The notes under the pieces: generated by a model
What the model saw: the letters and a program-made list of their open reading frames with translations, nothing else
Databases searched by the model: none
Told to the model about the DNA's origin: nothing
Program-made: the position numbers and the translations under genes
Shown: positions 44,576 to 56,088 of the stretch, in pieces
Layout of the letters: each line of letters opens with the position of its first letter
How positions within the stretch are numbered: position 1 is the stretch's first letter
Assembly (NCBI GenBank): GCA_903813345.2
Contig: CAIIXF020000313.1
Location: forward strand, 25,001 to 89,000
DNA length: 64,000 bases
DNA from: Owenia fusiformis
Lineage: Eukaryota > Annelida > Polychaeta > Sabellida > Oweniidae
Direction of reading: 5' to 3'

Positions 44576-45050
44576 TATTAGGTACAATACAACTCACGTG
44601 GCCTTTTGTTTACTCATCGTATAGGAAAAGTAGTCCATTTTGAAAACTGTTTGGGTGTTGGATGGTGTATAAATGGGACATATTAGGATGCAATGTACCT
44701 CTTTGCTGGTTAATAAGTAAGTACAGACTCTTAGGCATTGGATGATAGCAGAAAACTTTCATGAAAAAAATTGGATTATTTTTTGGTAAATATTGATGAC
44801 GTAGGGGGTGTGTTGGCTGGGCCATGTTAATTTTCCATTGAAAAATCACTACGCGTGTGAACAATCCAGCGGTTCTTTTGATTTTCGTGGGATATTTTTT
44901 TCCAGACTTTTTCTGAGGTAAGTTTAAGGATATCTCTTTATTGTCTGTTAATATGAGTGAAATCGATGGGCTAGGATTTTTGTAATATTCTCTCAAACTT
45001 TGTCAATTCACCATGTTATCCTATGTCAGAAAAGTAAGTTGTTTTCTACC
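44576..45050. repeat. Module B, copy 8 (second of a tandem pair)
   Basis: Direct tandem repeat of copy 7 in the same orientation; its right end meets A13 with the usual TAATA core. Confidence 0.85.
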
Positions 45051-45177
45051 TAATATTCAGATTTTTGGAAACACAATTTGGTAAGAAAAATGATTTTTTT
45101 GATTTTTTCAGAATTCATTCTATCTTATCTCACTTGTATAACATATAAGTTGTTTCTTGCTTGTAAAATAGGCCAAA

Positions 45178-45555
45178 ATGGATGCCTGGGGGGCAAAATA
45201 TGCCCAGAGATTGGGCCGGGAGGCAACAGTCTACCCCAATAACTGCATTATTTGGACAGGCTATCGTAACAAGGCTACCGGGTATGGGCAGTTGTGCATA
45301 CAGAAGCGCGGTAGTCTAAAATGGGTGACCGTGTCGGCTCACTGGCTGTCGTATGCCACACGGCATCCTAACGATACGCTTGATTTATCGACACTGGACT
45401 TATCTCACCTTTGTCATAACAAGCTATGTATCAACATAAATCACCTTAGCCTAGAACCACATTCTGTAAATAATGTGCGAATGGGTTGTATCAATGCCGG
45501 AAAATGCCGTCAGCATGGGGCCTACCCTGATTGCCTCTTAAAATGGAAAATGTAA
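45178..45555 (+). CDS. His-Cys-box homing endonuclease, copy 13
   Basis: Same protein as copy 1; preceded by two B modules, which gives the longest presumed 5' intron. Confidence 0.85.
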   Translation: MDAWGAKYAQRLGREATVYPNNCIIWTGYRNKATGYGQLCIQKRGSLKWVTVSAHWLSYATRHPNDTLDLSTLDLSHLCHNKLCININHLSLEPHSVNNVRMGCINAGKCRQHGAYPDCLLKWKM

Positions 45556-45578
45556 ATGGTATGATTAGATCACTTACC

Positions 45579-47654
45579 TCATATAATCTCTTGGGCATAA
45601 TCGTGATCACCGAACCTTGGTGATCTCCTCAATTTCATTTTTAAAATGGGTTTTTTGTCTAGTTGCTCTTTCTTATAATCACTAGTTCGCTTTTCTAATC
45701 TTGTGTGTAAATACTGTCTAGTGTAGTATGCTCTATGAAAAGACTTGTTTTTTCTTGCATGTGGGGAATTTTTATATTTTCTCATGTATCTTTTCTTTTC
45801 ACTCATGCTACGTAGATGCTTTGCAGCACTTGCTGATGATATTGGGGCCCCAATAAGTTCCAATTTGAGGTGAGTGGCATTTTCTCTTCCATGGTTTATA
45901 TCTAATACTGCAGAATGTAATCTGCCATTACATGTGGCTGAAAACACCTTGTTTTTAGGTAAATATTCTGCAATTACCTTATTTGATGCTTCATTTTTGT
46001 TTGTATGCGTGTAAAAGCGCCCGTCATTAACAGCTTCGGGGCCCAACTTCATTTCTAAAAGTACGCGTATGAATTTGCAATCTTCCTGAGATGGCATCAA
46101 TTTGTCATTCTTTGTAATTCCACACACCTTGAGATTGTGGGATGTTTCTAGCCATGATTTCTTAGCCCCTTTGCAACTATTAAGGTGGGGTCTACATTGC
46201 TCATGATTCCCCGCGTAACAGTTCACTGTACTTGTGATGACCCTATTCATGTATTGAACTGATACAACACCCAAATCATTGTATTTTTTGGCAAGCTGAC
46301 CCATGATTTTGTCACACCTCTCTTTTATATCTAGGGAAAACATTTTCTGCTGGAGATCTTTGTTACCTGGGAACATATGTCTACTAAAGCTAGCTTTAAG
46401 ACTGTGCTTAAATTGAAGTTGCCCTTTGTGCACTCTATCGCTAAGTTTTGTAACTTTGTGATTGCTCTGTTTTTCATCGTAAAATGACTGAGCACCAAGG
46501 GAGCCTTTAGCATCACCATCTGTAGTCAGGTATTCTATTTGCAAATTGTCTGCATCCAAATCTTTTGCAAGTTTGTACCCCATGTTGAATTCTTGAAAAG
46601 CTTCAGATTTCTTTAGATTTGATGTACAACCATCATGGCCACCAGGACATTTAACATCAAACCCACGCGCCCTTAGGTAAGCCCCGCGCCAACATAGCTT
46701 ATTATACAAGCATACAGATATTATCTGCATGGCATCGGTCATTGTTTCAACAGATACACCAACTGCTCTGGTAGCGCGCTGACCAAGCTTACCCCAAGAT
46801 CCGAATGTGCTACTACTGTAACACCCATCAAATGCTACCTGGACTTTTTTTTCATCTTTTGAAGATACACCCCTCAGTTTATTCACCTCTATTAATTTGC
46901 TACGTCTCGTTTTTAAATCATTTTCACCCATTTTCTCAATATCTCCACTGACCGCTTTAGAATTTTTTTGCATTCCTTGGGAAGAAGGGGCCCTTGCATT
47001 GCAAGTAGCTAAAATTTTTCGAAATGCCTCAACACCAATAGAGGAGGATTGTAGAGCTACGTGTATTGCTACATTGATCTTAGCTTTCCTCCTGCCACCT
47101 TTCTTTTTTCCCTTGACTTCTTCATATAATTTGCACATTTTGGAGAGAAACCCACATTTACTACATGAAAGCTGCATTTTGCAAACTAAACCAAATGGAA
47201 TTTTTTTATGTACCTTCAAATCACCTCTACATTTTTTGCTATGGGCCCTATGATCTTTTGCTACCAAGTTGAAACAATTAATCATAGAATTCTGACTAAC
47301 TATTAGAGTTTCATCTCCACCAACAGTGCCATCTAGGGGTTCATCAGTGATGTATTTATCTGAGATTTTTGGTTCAGAAAGTTTTGGCCTTAAAATCTTA
47401 CCTCTACCAGGTTGCATGTGGACATCGGGTACTTCATAACTATTCCCACCTCTACTTTTCCTGACAACTAACGAATGAGTCTCCTGATCTAGCCTCCTAA
47501 TTTTTGTAGGTGGGGACGATTCCTCTTCGCGATTCGCTACCGTCCCATATGCCGGATGCTGCGTATGTCCTTCAGAAAATGTTTGCTGGTTACGAAACTT
47601 ATTTTTGGAATAAAAATGACCAAATCCTCTTGGTGGTTTTGACATAGTTGACAT
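45579..47654 (-). CDS. Mutator-like DDE transposase, copy 13
   Basis: Same 691 residues as copy 1. Lies in module A13, which joins A14 directly. Confidence 0.85.
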   Translation of the reverse strand: MSTMSKPPRGFGHFYSKNKFRNQQTFSEGHTQHPAYGTVANREEESSPPTKIRRLDQETHSLVVRKSRGGNSYEVPDVHMQPGRGKILRPKLSEPKISDKYITDEPLDGTVGGDETLIVSQNSMINCFNLVAKDHRAHSKKCRGDLKVHKKIPFGLVCKMQLSCSKCGFLSKMCKLYEEVKGKKKGGRRKAKINVAIHVALQSSSIGVEAFRKILATCNARAPSSQGMQKNSKAVSGDIEKMGENDLKTRRSKLIEVNKLRGVSSKDEKKVQVAFDGCYSSSTFGSWGKLGQRATRAVGVSVETMTDAMQIISVCLYNKLCWRGAYLRARGFDVKCPGGHDGCTSNLKKSEAFQEFNMGYKLAKDLDADNLQIEYLTTDGDAKGSLGAQSFYDEKQSNHKVTKLSDRVHKGQLQFKHSLKASFSRHMFPGNKDLQQKMFSLDIKERCDKIMGQLAKKYNDLGVVSVQYMNRVITSTVNCYAGNHEQCRPHLNSCKGAKKSWLETSHNLKVCGITKNDKLMPSQEDCKFIRVLLEMKLGPEAVNDGRFYTHTNKNEASNKVIAEYLPKNKVFSATCNGRLHSAVLDINHGRENATHLKLELIGAPISSASAAKHLRSMSEKKRYMRKYKNSPHARKNKSFHRAYYTRQYLHTRLEKRTSDYKKEQLDKKPILKMKLRRSPRFGDHDYAQEII

Positions 47655-48522
47655 TGCTTGATAACTTGGAACAATCCAAAGCAGAATGATGTTCTCCTCT
47701 CTAAGTCCAGTCTTTCAAGTGAAAGTAGTGGTTTGATAATACATGAGATGTGTTTCTGGGTGACTTGGGCAGCCATCTGACCAATTAATAATTCCAGATT
47801 ATGTTTAAAAAAGTGTCTGAAGAATGATAAAGTCTTAACACAATAAATAGTTCACTGTTTGAGTTTGAGATAAATCACCCCTAGATCAAAAGATGGCATG
47901 TCAGTACATTGTCAGTATATGTAAACAAACTGTATCTTGATTTATTTGCTAGATAAGGCATTGTTGTTCCATTTAAAGCAGACCTGGTCAAATTACCTGA
48001 TTTATAGATCAGCTTTTTTATGAATATATCACAATTTTAATGAAAAAACACAATACTCATTAATTATGCGCATATTAATTAGTTATTGCATAACTCATTT
48101 TTCGGTTCATGTTTTTCAGTAGCCGTGACTTGTTCCTACATCACATCATATAGACAACATCTCAACTGAGAGTACATACACCGATAGAGTCCATAGAAGT
48201 TGAGACAACAGCAGCACAATCAGTGTTTAACCAGTCAGCACAACCAAATATTCCATGTGAGGGTAAGTCAGAATTCAATTTTTTTTACATAGATAAACAT
48301 GGAGGAGGATTAAAAGCATTATGGACTTTTATTAAGGTAAGACAGTAGATTCACCTCACACAGGACATTGGTGCCAGGGATCAACCAGGTGTGACTAATA
48401 TTCAGATTTTTGGAAACACAATTTGGTAAGAAAAATGATTTTTTTGATTTTTTCAGAATTCATTCTATCTTATCTCACTTGTATAACATATAAGTTGTTT
48501 CTTGCTTGTAAAATAGGCCAAA

Positions 48523-48900
48523 ATGGATGCCTGGGGGGCAAAATATGCCCAGAGATTGGGCCGGGAGGCAACAGTCTACCCCAATAACTGCATTATTTGG
48601 ACAGGCTATCGTAACAAGGCTACCGGGTATGGGCAGTTGTGCATACAGAAGCGCGGTAGTCTAAAATGGGTGACCGTGTCGGCTCACTGGCTGTCGTATG
48701 CCACACGGCATCCTAACGATACGCTTGATTTATCGACACTGGACTTATCTCACCTTTGTCATAACAAGCTATGTATCAACATAAATCACCTTAGCCTAGA
48801 ACCACATTCTGTAAATAATGTGCGAATGGGTTGTATCAATGCCGGAAAATGCCGTCAGCATGGGGCCTACCCTGATTGCCTCTTAAAATGGAAAATGTAA
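48523..48900 (+). CDS. His-Cys-box homing endonuclease, copy 14
   Basis: Same protein as copy 1; follows a TAATA-type A-A joint at 48396. Confidence 0.85.
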   Translation: MDAWGAKYAQRLGREATVYPNNCIIWTGYRNKATGYGQLCIQKRGSLKWVTVSAHWLSYATRHPNDTLDLSTLDLSHLCHNKLCININHLSLEPHSVNNVRMGCINAGKCRQHGAYPDCLLKWKM

Positions 48901-48923
48901 ATGGTATGATTAGATCACTTACC

Positions 48924-50999
48924 TCATATAATCTCTTGGGCATAATCGTGATCACCGAACCTTGGTGATCTCCTCAATTTCATTTTTAAAATGGTTTTTT
49001 TGTCTAGTTGCTCTTTCTTATAATCACTAGTTCGCTTTTCTAATCTTGTGTGTAAATACTGTCTAGTGTAGTATGCTCTATGAAAAGACTTGTTTTTTCT
49101 TGCATGTGGGGAATTTTTATATTTTCTCATGTATCTTTTCTTTTCACTCATGCTACGTAGATGCTTTGCAGCACTTGCTGATGATATTGGGGCCCCAATA
49201 AGTTCCAATTTGAGGTGAGTGGCATTTTCTCTTCCATGGTTTATATCTAATACTGCAGAATGTAATCTGCCATTACATGTGGCTGAAAACACCTTGTTTT
49301 TAGGTAAATATTCTGCAATTACCTTATTTGATGCTTCATTTTTGTTTGTATGCGTGTAAAAGCGCCCGTCATTAACAGCTTCGGGGCCCAACTTCATTTC
49401 TAAAAGTACGCGTATGAATTTGCAATCTTCCTGAGATGGCATCAATTTGTCATTCTTTGTAATTCCACACACCTTGAGATTGTGGGATGTTTCTAGCCAT
49501 GATTTCTTAGCCCCTTTGCAACTATTAAGGTGGGGTCTACATTGCTCATGATTCCCCGCGTAACAGTTCACTGTACTTGTGATGACCCTATTCATGTATT
49601 GAACTGATACAACACCCAAATCATTGTATTTTTTGGCAAGCTGACCCATGATTTTGTCACACCTCTCTTTTATATCTAGGGAAAACATTTTCTGCTGGAG
49701 ATCTTTGTTACCTGGGAACATATGTCTACTAAAGCTAGCTTTAAGACTGTGCTTAAATTGAAGTTGCCCTTTGTGCACTCTATCGCTAAGTTTTGTAACT
49801 TTGTGATTGCTCTGTTTTTCATCGTAAAATGACTGAGCACCAAGGGAGCCTTTAGCATCACCATCTGTAGTCAGGTATTCTATTTGCAAATTGTCTGCAT
49901 CCAAATCTTTTGCAAGTTTGTACCCCATGTTGAATTCTTGAAAAGCTTCAGATTTCTTTAGATTTGATGTACAACCATCATGGCCACCAGGACATTTAAC
50001 ATCAAACCCACGCGCCCTTAGGTAAGCCCCGCGCCAACATAGCTTATTATACAAGCATACAGATATTATCTGCATGGCATCGGTCATTGTTTCAACAGAT
50101 ACACCAACTGCTCTGGTAGCGCGCTGACCAAGCTTACCCCAAGATCCGAATGTGCTACTACTGTAACACCCATCAAATGCTACCTGGACTTTTTTTTCAT
50201 CTTTTGAAGATACACCCCTCAGTTTATTCACCTCTATTAATTTGCTACGTCTCGTTTTTAAATCATTTTCACCCATTTTCTCAATATCTCCACTGACCGC
50301 TTTAGAATTTTTTTGCATTCCTTGGGAAGAAGGGGCCCTTGCATTGCAAGTAGCTAAAATTTTTCGAAATGCCTCAACACCAATAGAGGAGGATTGTAGA
50401 GCTACGTGTATTGCTACATTGATCTTAGCTTTCCTCCTGCCACCTTTCTTTTTTCCCTTGACTTCTTCATATAATTTGCACATTTTGGAGAGAAACCCAC
50501 ATTTACTACATGAAAGCTGCATTTTGCAAACTAAACCAAATGGAATTTTTTTATGTACCTTCAAATCACCTCTACATTTTTTGCTATGGGCCCTATGATC
50601 TTTTGCTACCAAGTTGAAACAATTAATCATAGAATTCTGACTAACTATTAGAGTTTCATCTCCACCAACAGTGCCATCTAGGGGTTCATCAGTGATGTAT
50701 TTATCTGAGATTTTTGGTTCAGAAAGTTTTGGCCTTAAAATCTTACCTCTACCAGGTTGCATGTGGACATCGGGTACTTCATAACTATTCCCACCTCTAC
50801 TTTTCCTGACAACTAACGAATGAGTCTCCTGATCTAGCCTCCTAATTTTTGTAGGTGGGGACGATTCCTCTTCGCGATTCGCTACCGTCCCATATGCCGG
50901 ATGCTGCGTATGTCCTTCAGAAAATGTTTGCTGGTTACGAAACTTATTTTTGGAATAAAAATGACCAAATCCTCTTGGTGGTTTTGACATAGTTGACAT
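48924..50999 (-). CDS. Mutator-like DDE transposase, copy 14 (P669T)
   Basis: Identical to copy 1 except P669T near the C-terminus. The cause is G to T at 48995 (+ strand), which extends a T-run. The change is next to a homopolymer, so a sequencing error is possible. Confidence 0.85.
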   Translation of the reverse strand: MSTMSKPPRGFGHFYSKNKFRNQQTFSEGHTQHPAYGTVANREEESSPPTKIRRLDQETHSLVVRKSRGGNSYEVPDVHMQPGRGKILRPKLSEPKISDKYITDEPLDGTVGGDETLIVSQNSMINCFNLVAKDHRAHSKKCRGDLKVHKKIPFGLVCKMQLSCSKCGFLSKMCKLYEEVKGKKKGGRRKAKINVAIHVALQSSSIGVEAFRKILATCNARAPSSQGMQKNSKAVSGDIEKMGENDLKTRRSKLIEVNKLRGVSSKDEKKVQVAFDGCYSSSTFGSWGKLGQRATRAVGVSVETMTDAMQIISVCLYNKLCWRGAYLRARGFDVKCPGGHDGCTSNLKKSEAFQEFNMGYKLAKDLDADNLQIEYLTTDGDAKGSLGAQSFYDEKQSNHKVTKLSDRVHKGQLQFKHSLKASFSRHMFPGNKDLQQKMFSLDIKERCDKIMGQLAKKYNDLGVVSVQYMNRVITSTVNCYAGNHEQCRPHLNSCKGAKKSWLETSHNLKVCGITKNDKLMPSQEDCKFIRVLLEMKLGPEAVNDGRFYTHTNKNEASNKVIAEYLPKNKVFSATCNGRLHSAVLDINHGRENATHLKLELIGAPISSASAAKHLRSMSEKKRYMRKYKNSPHARKNKSFHRAYYTRQYLHTRLEKRTSDYKKEQLDKKTILKMKLRRSPRFGDHDYAQEII

Positions 51000-51867
51000 T
51001 GCTTGATAACTTGGAACAATCCAAAGCAGAATGATGTTCTCCTCTCTAAGTCCAGTCTTTCAAGTGAAAGTAGTGGTTTGATAATACATGAGATGTGTTT
51101 CTGGGTGACTTGGGCAGCCATCTGACCAATTAATAATTCCAGATTATGTTTAAAAAAGTGTCTGAAGAATGATAAAGTCTTAACACAATAAATAGTTCAC
51201 TGTTTGAGTTTGAGATAAATCACCCCTAGATCAAAAGATGGCATGTCAGTACATTGTCAGTATATGTAAACAAACTGTATCTTGATTTATTTGCTAGATA
51301 AGGCATTGTTGTTCCATTTAAAGCAGACCTGGTCAAATTACCTGATTTATAGATCAGCTTTTTTATGAATATATCACAATTTTAATGAAAAAACACAATA
51401 CTCATTAATTATGCGCATATTAATTAGTTATTGCATAACTCATTTTTCGGTTCATGTTTTTCAGTAGCCGTGACTTGTTCCTACATCACATCATATAGAC
51501 AACATCTCAACTGAGAGTACATACACCGATAGAGTCCATAGAAGTTGAGACAACAGCAGCACAATCAGTGTTTAACCAGTCAGCACAACCAAATATTCCA
51601 TGTGAGGGTAAGTCAGAATTCAATTTTTTTTACATAGATAAACATGGAGGAGGATTAAAAGCATTATGGACTTTTATTAAGGTAAGACAGTAGATTCACC
51701 TCACACAGGACATTGGTGCCAGGGATCAACCAGGTGTGACTAATATTCAGATTTTTGGAAACACAATTTGGTAAGAAAAATGATTTTTTTGATTTTTTCA
51801 GAATTCATTCTATCTTATCTCACTTGTATAACATATAAGTTGTTTCTTGCTTGTAAAATAGGCCAAA

Positions 51868-52245
51868 ATGGATGCCTGGGGGGCAAAATATGCCCAGAGA
51901 TTGGGCCGGGAGGCAACAGTCTACCCCAATAACTGCATTATTTGGACAGGCTATCGTAACAAGGCTACCGGGTATGGGCAGTTGTGCATACAGAAGCGCG
52001 GTAGTCTAAAATGGGTGACCGTGTCGGCTCACTGGCTGTCGTATGCCACACGGCATCCTAACGATACGCTTGATTTATCGACACTGGACTTATCTCACCT
52101 TTGTCATAACAAGCTATGTATCAACATAAATCACCTTAGCCTAGAACCACATTCTGTAAATAATGTGCGAATGGGTTGTATCAATGCCGGAAAATGCCGT
52201 CAGCATGGGGCCTACCCTGATTGCCTCTTAAAATGGAAAATGTAA
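51868..52245 (+). CDS. His-Cys-box homing endonuclease, copy 15
   Basis: Same protein as copy 1; follows a TAATA-type A-A joint at 51741. Confidence 0.85.
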   Translation: MDAWGAKYAQRLGREATVYPNNCIIWTGYRNKATGYGQLCIQKRGSLKWVTVSAHWLSYATRHPNDTLDLSTLDLSHLCHNKLCININHLSLEPHSVNNVRMGCINAGKCRQHGAYPDCLLKWKM

Positions 52246-52268
52246 ATGGTATGATTAGATCACTTACC

Positions 52269-54344
52269 TCATATAATCTCTTGGGCATAATCGTGATCAC
52301 CGAACCTTGGTGATCTCCTCAATTTCATTTTTAAAATGGGTTTTTTGTCTAGTTGCTCTTTCTTATAATCACTAGTTCGCTTTTCTAATCTTGTGTGTAA
52401 ATACTGTCTAGTGTAGTATGCTCTATGAAAAGACTTGTTTTTTCTTGCATGTGGGGAATTTTTATATTTTCTCATGTATCTTTTCTTTTCACTCATGCTA
52501 CGTAGATGCTTTGCAGCACTTGCTGATGATATTGGGGCCCCAATAAGTTCCAATTTGAGGTGAGTGGCATTTTCTCTTCCATGGTTTATATCTAATACTG
52601 CAGAATGTAATCTGCCATTACATGTGGCTGAAAACACCTTGTTTTTAGGTAAATATTCTGCAATTACCTTATTTGATGCTTCATTTTTGTTTGTATGCGT
52701 GTAAAAGCGCCCGTCATTAACAGCTTCGGGGCCCAACTTCATTTCTAAAAGTACGCGTATGAATTTGCAATCTTCCTGAGATGGCATCAATTTGTCATTC
52801 TTTGTAATTCCACACACCTTGAGATTGTGGGATGTTTCTAGCCATGATTTCTTAGCCCCTTTGCAACTATTAAGGTGGGGTCTACATTGCTCATGATTCC
52901 CCGCGTAACAGTTCACTGTACTTGTGATGACCCTATTCATGTATTGAACTGATACAACACCCAAATCATTGTATTTTTTGGCAAGCTGACCCATGATTTT
53001 GTCACACCTCTCTTTTATATCTAGGGAAAACATTTTCTGCTGGAGATCTTTGTTACCTGGGAACATATGTCTACTAAAGCTAGCTTTAAGACTGTGCTTA
53101 AATTGAAGTTGCCCTTTGTGCACTCTATCGCTAAGTTTTGTAACTTTGTGATTGCTCTGTTTTTCATCGTAAAATGACTGAGCACCAAGGGAGCCTTTAG
53201 CATCACCATCTGTAGTCAGGTATTCTATTTGCAAATTGTCTGCATCCAAATCTTTTGCAAGTTTGTACCCCATGTTGAATTCTTGAAAAGCTTCAGATTT
53301 CTTTAGATTTGATGTACAACCATCATGGCCACCAGGACATTTAACATCAAACCCACGCGCCCTTAGGTAAGCCCCGCGCCAACATAGCTTATTATACAAG
53401 CATACAGATATTATCTGCATGGCATCGGTCATTGTTTCAACAGATACACCAACTGCTCTGGTAGCGCGCTGACCAAGCTTACCCCAAGATCCGAATGTGC
53501 TACTACTGTAACACCCATCAAATGCTACCTGGACTTTTTTTTCATCTTTTGAAGATACACCCCTCAGTTTATTCACCTCTATTAATTTGCTACGTCTCGT
53601 TTTTAAATCATTTTCACCCATTTTCTCAATATCTCCACTGACCGCTTTAGAATTTTTTTGCATTCCTTGGGAAGAAGGGGCCCTTGCATTGCAAGTAGCT
53701 AAAATTTTTCGAAATGCCTCAACACCAATAGAGGAGGATTGTAGAGCTACGTGTATTGCTACATTGATCTTAGCTTTCCTCCTGCCACCTTTCTTTTTTC
53801 CCTTGACTTCTTCATATAATTTGCACATTTTGGAGAGAAACCCACATTTACTACATGAAAGCTGCATTTTGCAAACTAAACCAAATGGAATTTTTTTATG
53901 TACCTTCAAATCACCTCTACATTTTTTGCTATGGGCCCTATGATCTTTTGCTACCAAGTTGAAACAATTAATCATAGAATTCTGACTAACTATTAGAGTT
54001 TCATCTCCACCAACAGTGCCATCTAGGGGTTCATCAGTGATGTATTTATCTGAGATTTTTGGTTCAGAAAGTTTTGGCCTTAAAATCTTACCTCTACCAG
54101 GTTGCATGTGGACATCGGGTACTTCATAACTATTCCCACCTCTACTTTTCCTGACAACTAACGAATGAGTCTCCTGATCTAGCCTCCTAATTTTTGTAGG
54201 TGGGGACGATTCCTCTTCGCGATTCGCTACCGTCCCATATGCCGGATGCTGCGTATGTCCTTCAGAAAATGTTTGCTGGTTACGAAACTTATTTTTGGAA
54301 TAAAAATGACCAAATCCTCTTGGTGGTTTTGACATAGTTGACAT
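52269..54344 (-). CDS. Mutator-like DDE transposase, copy 15
   Basis: Same 691 residues as copy 1. Lies in module A15, which is followed by B copy 9. Confidence 0.85.
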   Translation of the reverse strand: MSTMSKPPRGFGHFYSKNKFRNQQTFSEGHTQHPAYGTVANREEESSPPTKIRRLDQETHSLVVRKSRGGNSYEVPDVHMQPGRGKILRPKLSEPKISDKYITDEPLDGTVGGDETLIVSQNSMINCFNLVAKDHRAHSKKCRGDLKVHKKIPFGLVCKMQLSCSKCGFLSKMCKLYEEVKGKKKGGRRKAKINVAIHVALQSSSIGVEAFRKILATCNARAPSSQGMQKNSKAVSGDIEKMGENDLKTRRSKLIEVNKLRGVSSKDEKKVQVAFDGCYSSSTFGSWGKLGQRATRAVGVSVETMTDAMQIISVCLYNKLCWRGAYLRARGFDVKCPGGHDGCTSNLKKSEAFQEFNMGYKLAKDLDADNLQIEYLTTDGDAKGSLGAQSFYDEKQSNHKVTKLSDRVHKGQLQFKHSLKASFSRHMFPGNKDLQQKMFSLDIKERCDKIMGQLAKKYNDLGVVSVQYMNRVITSTVNCYAGNHEQCRPHLNSCKGAKKSWLETSHNLKVCGITKNDKLMPSQEDCKFIRVLLEMKLGPEAVNDGRFYTHTNKNEASNKVIAEYLPKNKVFSATCNGRLHSAVLDINHGRENATHLKLELIGAPISSASAAKHLRSMSEKKRYMRKYKNSPHARKNKSFHRAYYTRQYLHTRLEKRTSDYKKEQLDKKPILKMKLRRSPRFGDHDYAQEII

Positions 54345-55085
54345 TGCTTGATAACTTGGAACAATCCAAAGCAGAATGATGTTCTCCTCTCTAAGTCCAG
54401 TCTTTCAAGTGAAAGTAGTGGTTTGATAATACATGAGATGTGTTTCTGGGTGACTTGGGCAGCCATCTGACCAATTAATAATTCCAGATTATGTTTAAAA
54501 AAGTGTCTGAAGAATGATAAAGTCTTAACACAATAAATAGTTCACTGTTTGAGTTTGAGATAAATCACCCCTAGATCAAAAGATGGCATGTCAGTACATT
54601 GTCAGTATATGTAAACAAACTGTATCTTGATTTATTTGCTAGATAAGGCATTGTTGTTCCATTTAAAGCAGACCTGGTCAAATTACCTGATTTATAGATC
54701 AGCTTTTTTATGAATATATCACAATTTTAATGAAAAAACACAATACTCATTAATTATGCGCATATTAATTAGTTATTGCATAACTCATTTTTCGGTTCAT
54801 GTTTTTCAGTAGCCGTGACTTGTTCCTACATCACATCATATAGACAACATCTCAACTGAGAGTACATACACCGATAGAGTCCATAGAAGTTGAGACAACA
54901 GCAGCACAATCAGTGTTTAACCAGTCAGCACAACCAAATATTCCATGTGAGGGTAAGTCAGAATTCAATTTTTTTTACATAGATAAACATGGAGGAGGAT
55001 TAAAAGCATTATGGACTTTTATTAAGGTAAGACAGTAGATTCACCTCACACAGGACATTGGTGCCAGGGATCAACCAGGTGTGAC

Positions 55086-55560
55086 TATTAGGTACAATAC
55101 AACTCACGTGGCCTTTTGTTTACTCATCGTATAGGAAAAGTAGTCCATTTTGAAAACTGTTTGGGTGTTGGATGGTGTATAAATGGGACATATTAGGATG
55201 CAATGTACCTCTTTGCTGGTTAATAAGTAAGTACAGACTCTTAGGCATTGGATGATAGCAGAAAACTTTCATGAAAAAAATTGGATTATTTTTTGGTAAA
55301 TATTGATGACGTAGGGGGTGTGTTGGCTGGGCCATGTTAATTTTCCATTGAAAAATCACTACGCGTGTGAACAATCCAGCGGTTCTTTTGATTTTCGTGG
55401 GATATTTTTTTCCAGACTTTTTCTGAGGTAAGTTTAAGGATATCTCTTTATTGTCTGTTAATATGAGTGAAATCGATGGGCTAGGATTTTTGTAATATTC
55501 TCTCAAACTTTGTCAATTCACCATGTTATCCTATGTCAGAAAAGTAAGTTGTTTTCTACC
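55086..55560. repeat. Module B, copy 9
   Basis: Between modules A15 and A16 with the standard cores. Confidence 0.85.
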
Positions 55561-55687
55561 TAATATTCAGATTTTTGGAAACACAATTTGGTAAGAAAAA
55601 TGATTTTTTTGATTTTTTCAGAATTCATTCTATCTTATCTCACTTGTATAACATATAAGTTGTTTCTTGCTTGTAAAATAGGCCAAA

Positions 55688-56065
55688 ATGGATGCCTGGG
55701 GGGCAAAATATGCCCAGAGATTGGGCCGGGAGGCAACAGTCTACCCCAATAACTGCATTATTTGGACAGGCTATCGTAACAAGGCTACCGGGTATGGGCA
55801 GTTGTGCATACAGAAGCGCGGTAGTCTAAAATGGGTGACCGTGTCGGCTCACTGGCTGTCGTATGCCACACGGCATCCTAACGATACGCTTGATTTATCG
55901 ACACTGGACTTATCTCACCTTTGTCATAACAAGCTATGTATCAACATAAATCACCTTAGCCTAGAACCACATTCTGTAAATAATGTGCGAATGGGTTGTA
56001 TCAATGCCGGAAAATGCCGTCAGCATGGGGCCTACCCTGATTGCCTCTTAAAATGGAAAATGTAA
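55688..56065 (+). CDS. His-Cys-box homing endonuclease, copy 16 (last)
   Basis: Same protein as copy 1. It is the last copy; no endonuclease ORF follows the final B. Confidence 0.85.
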   Translation: MDAWGAKYAQRLGREATVYPNNCIIWTGYRNKATGYGQLCIQKRGSLKWVTVSAHWLSYATRHPNDTLDLSTLDLSHLCHNKLCININHLSLEPHSVNNVRMGCINAGKCRQHGAYPDCLLKWKM

Positions 56066-56088
56066 ATGGTATGATTAGATCACTTACC

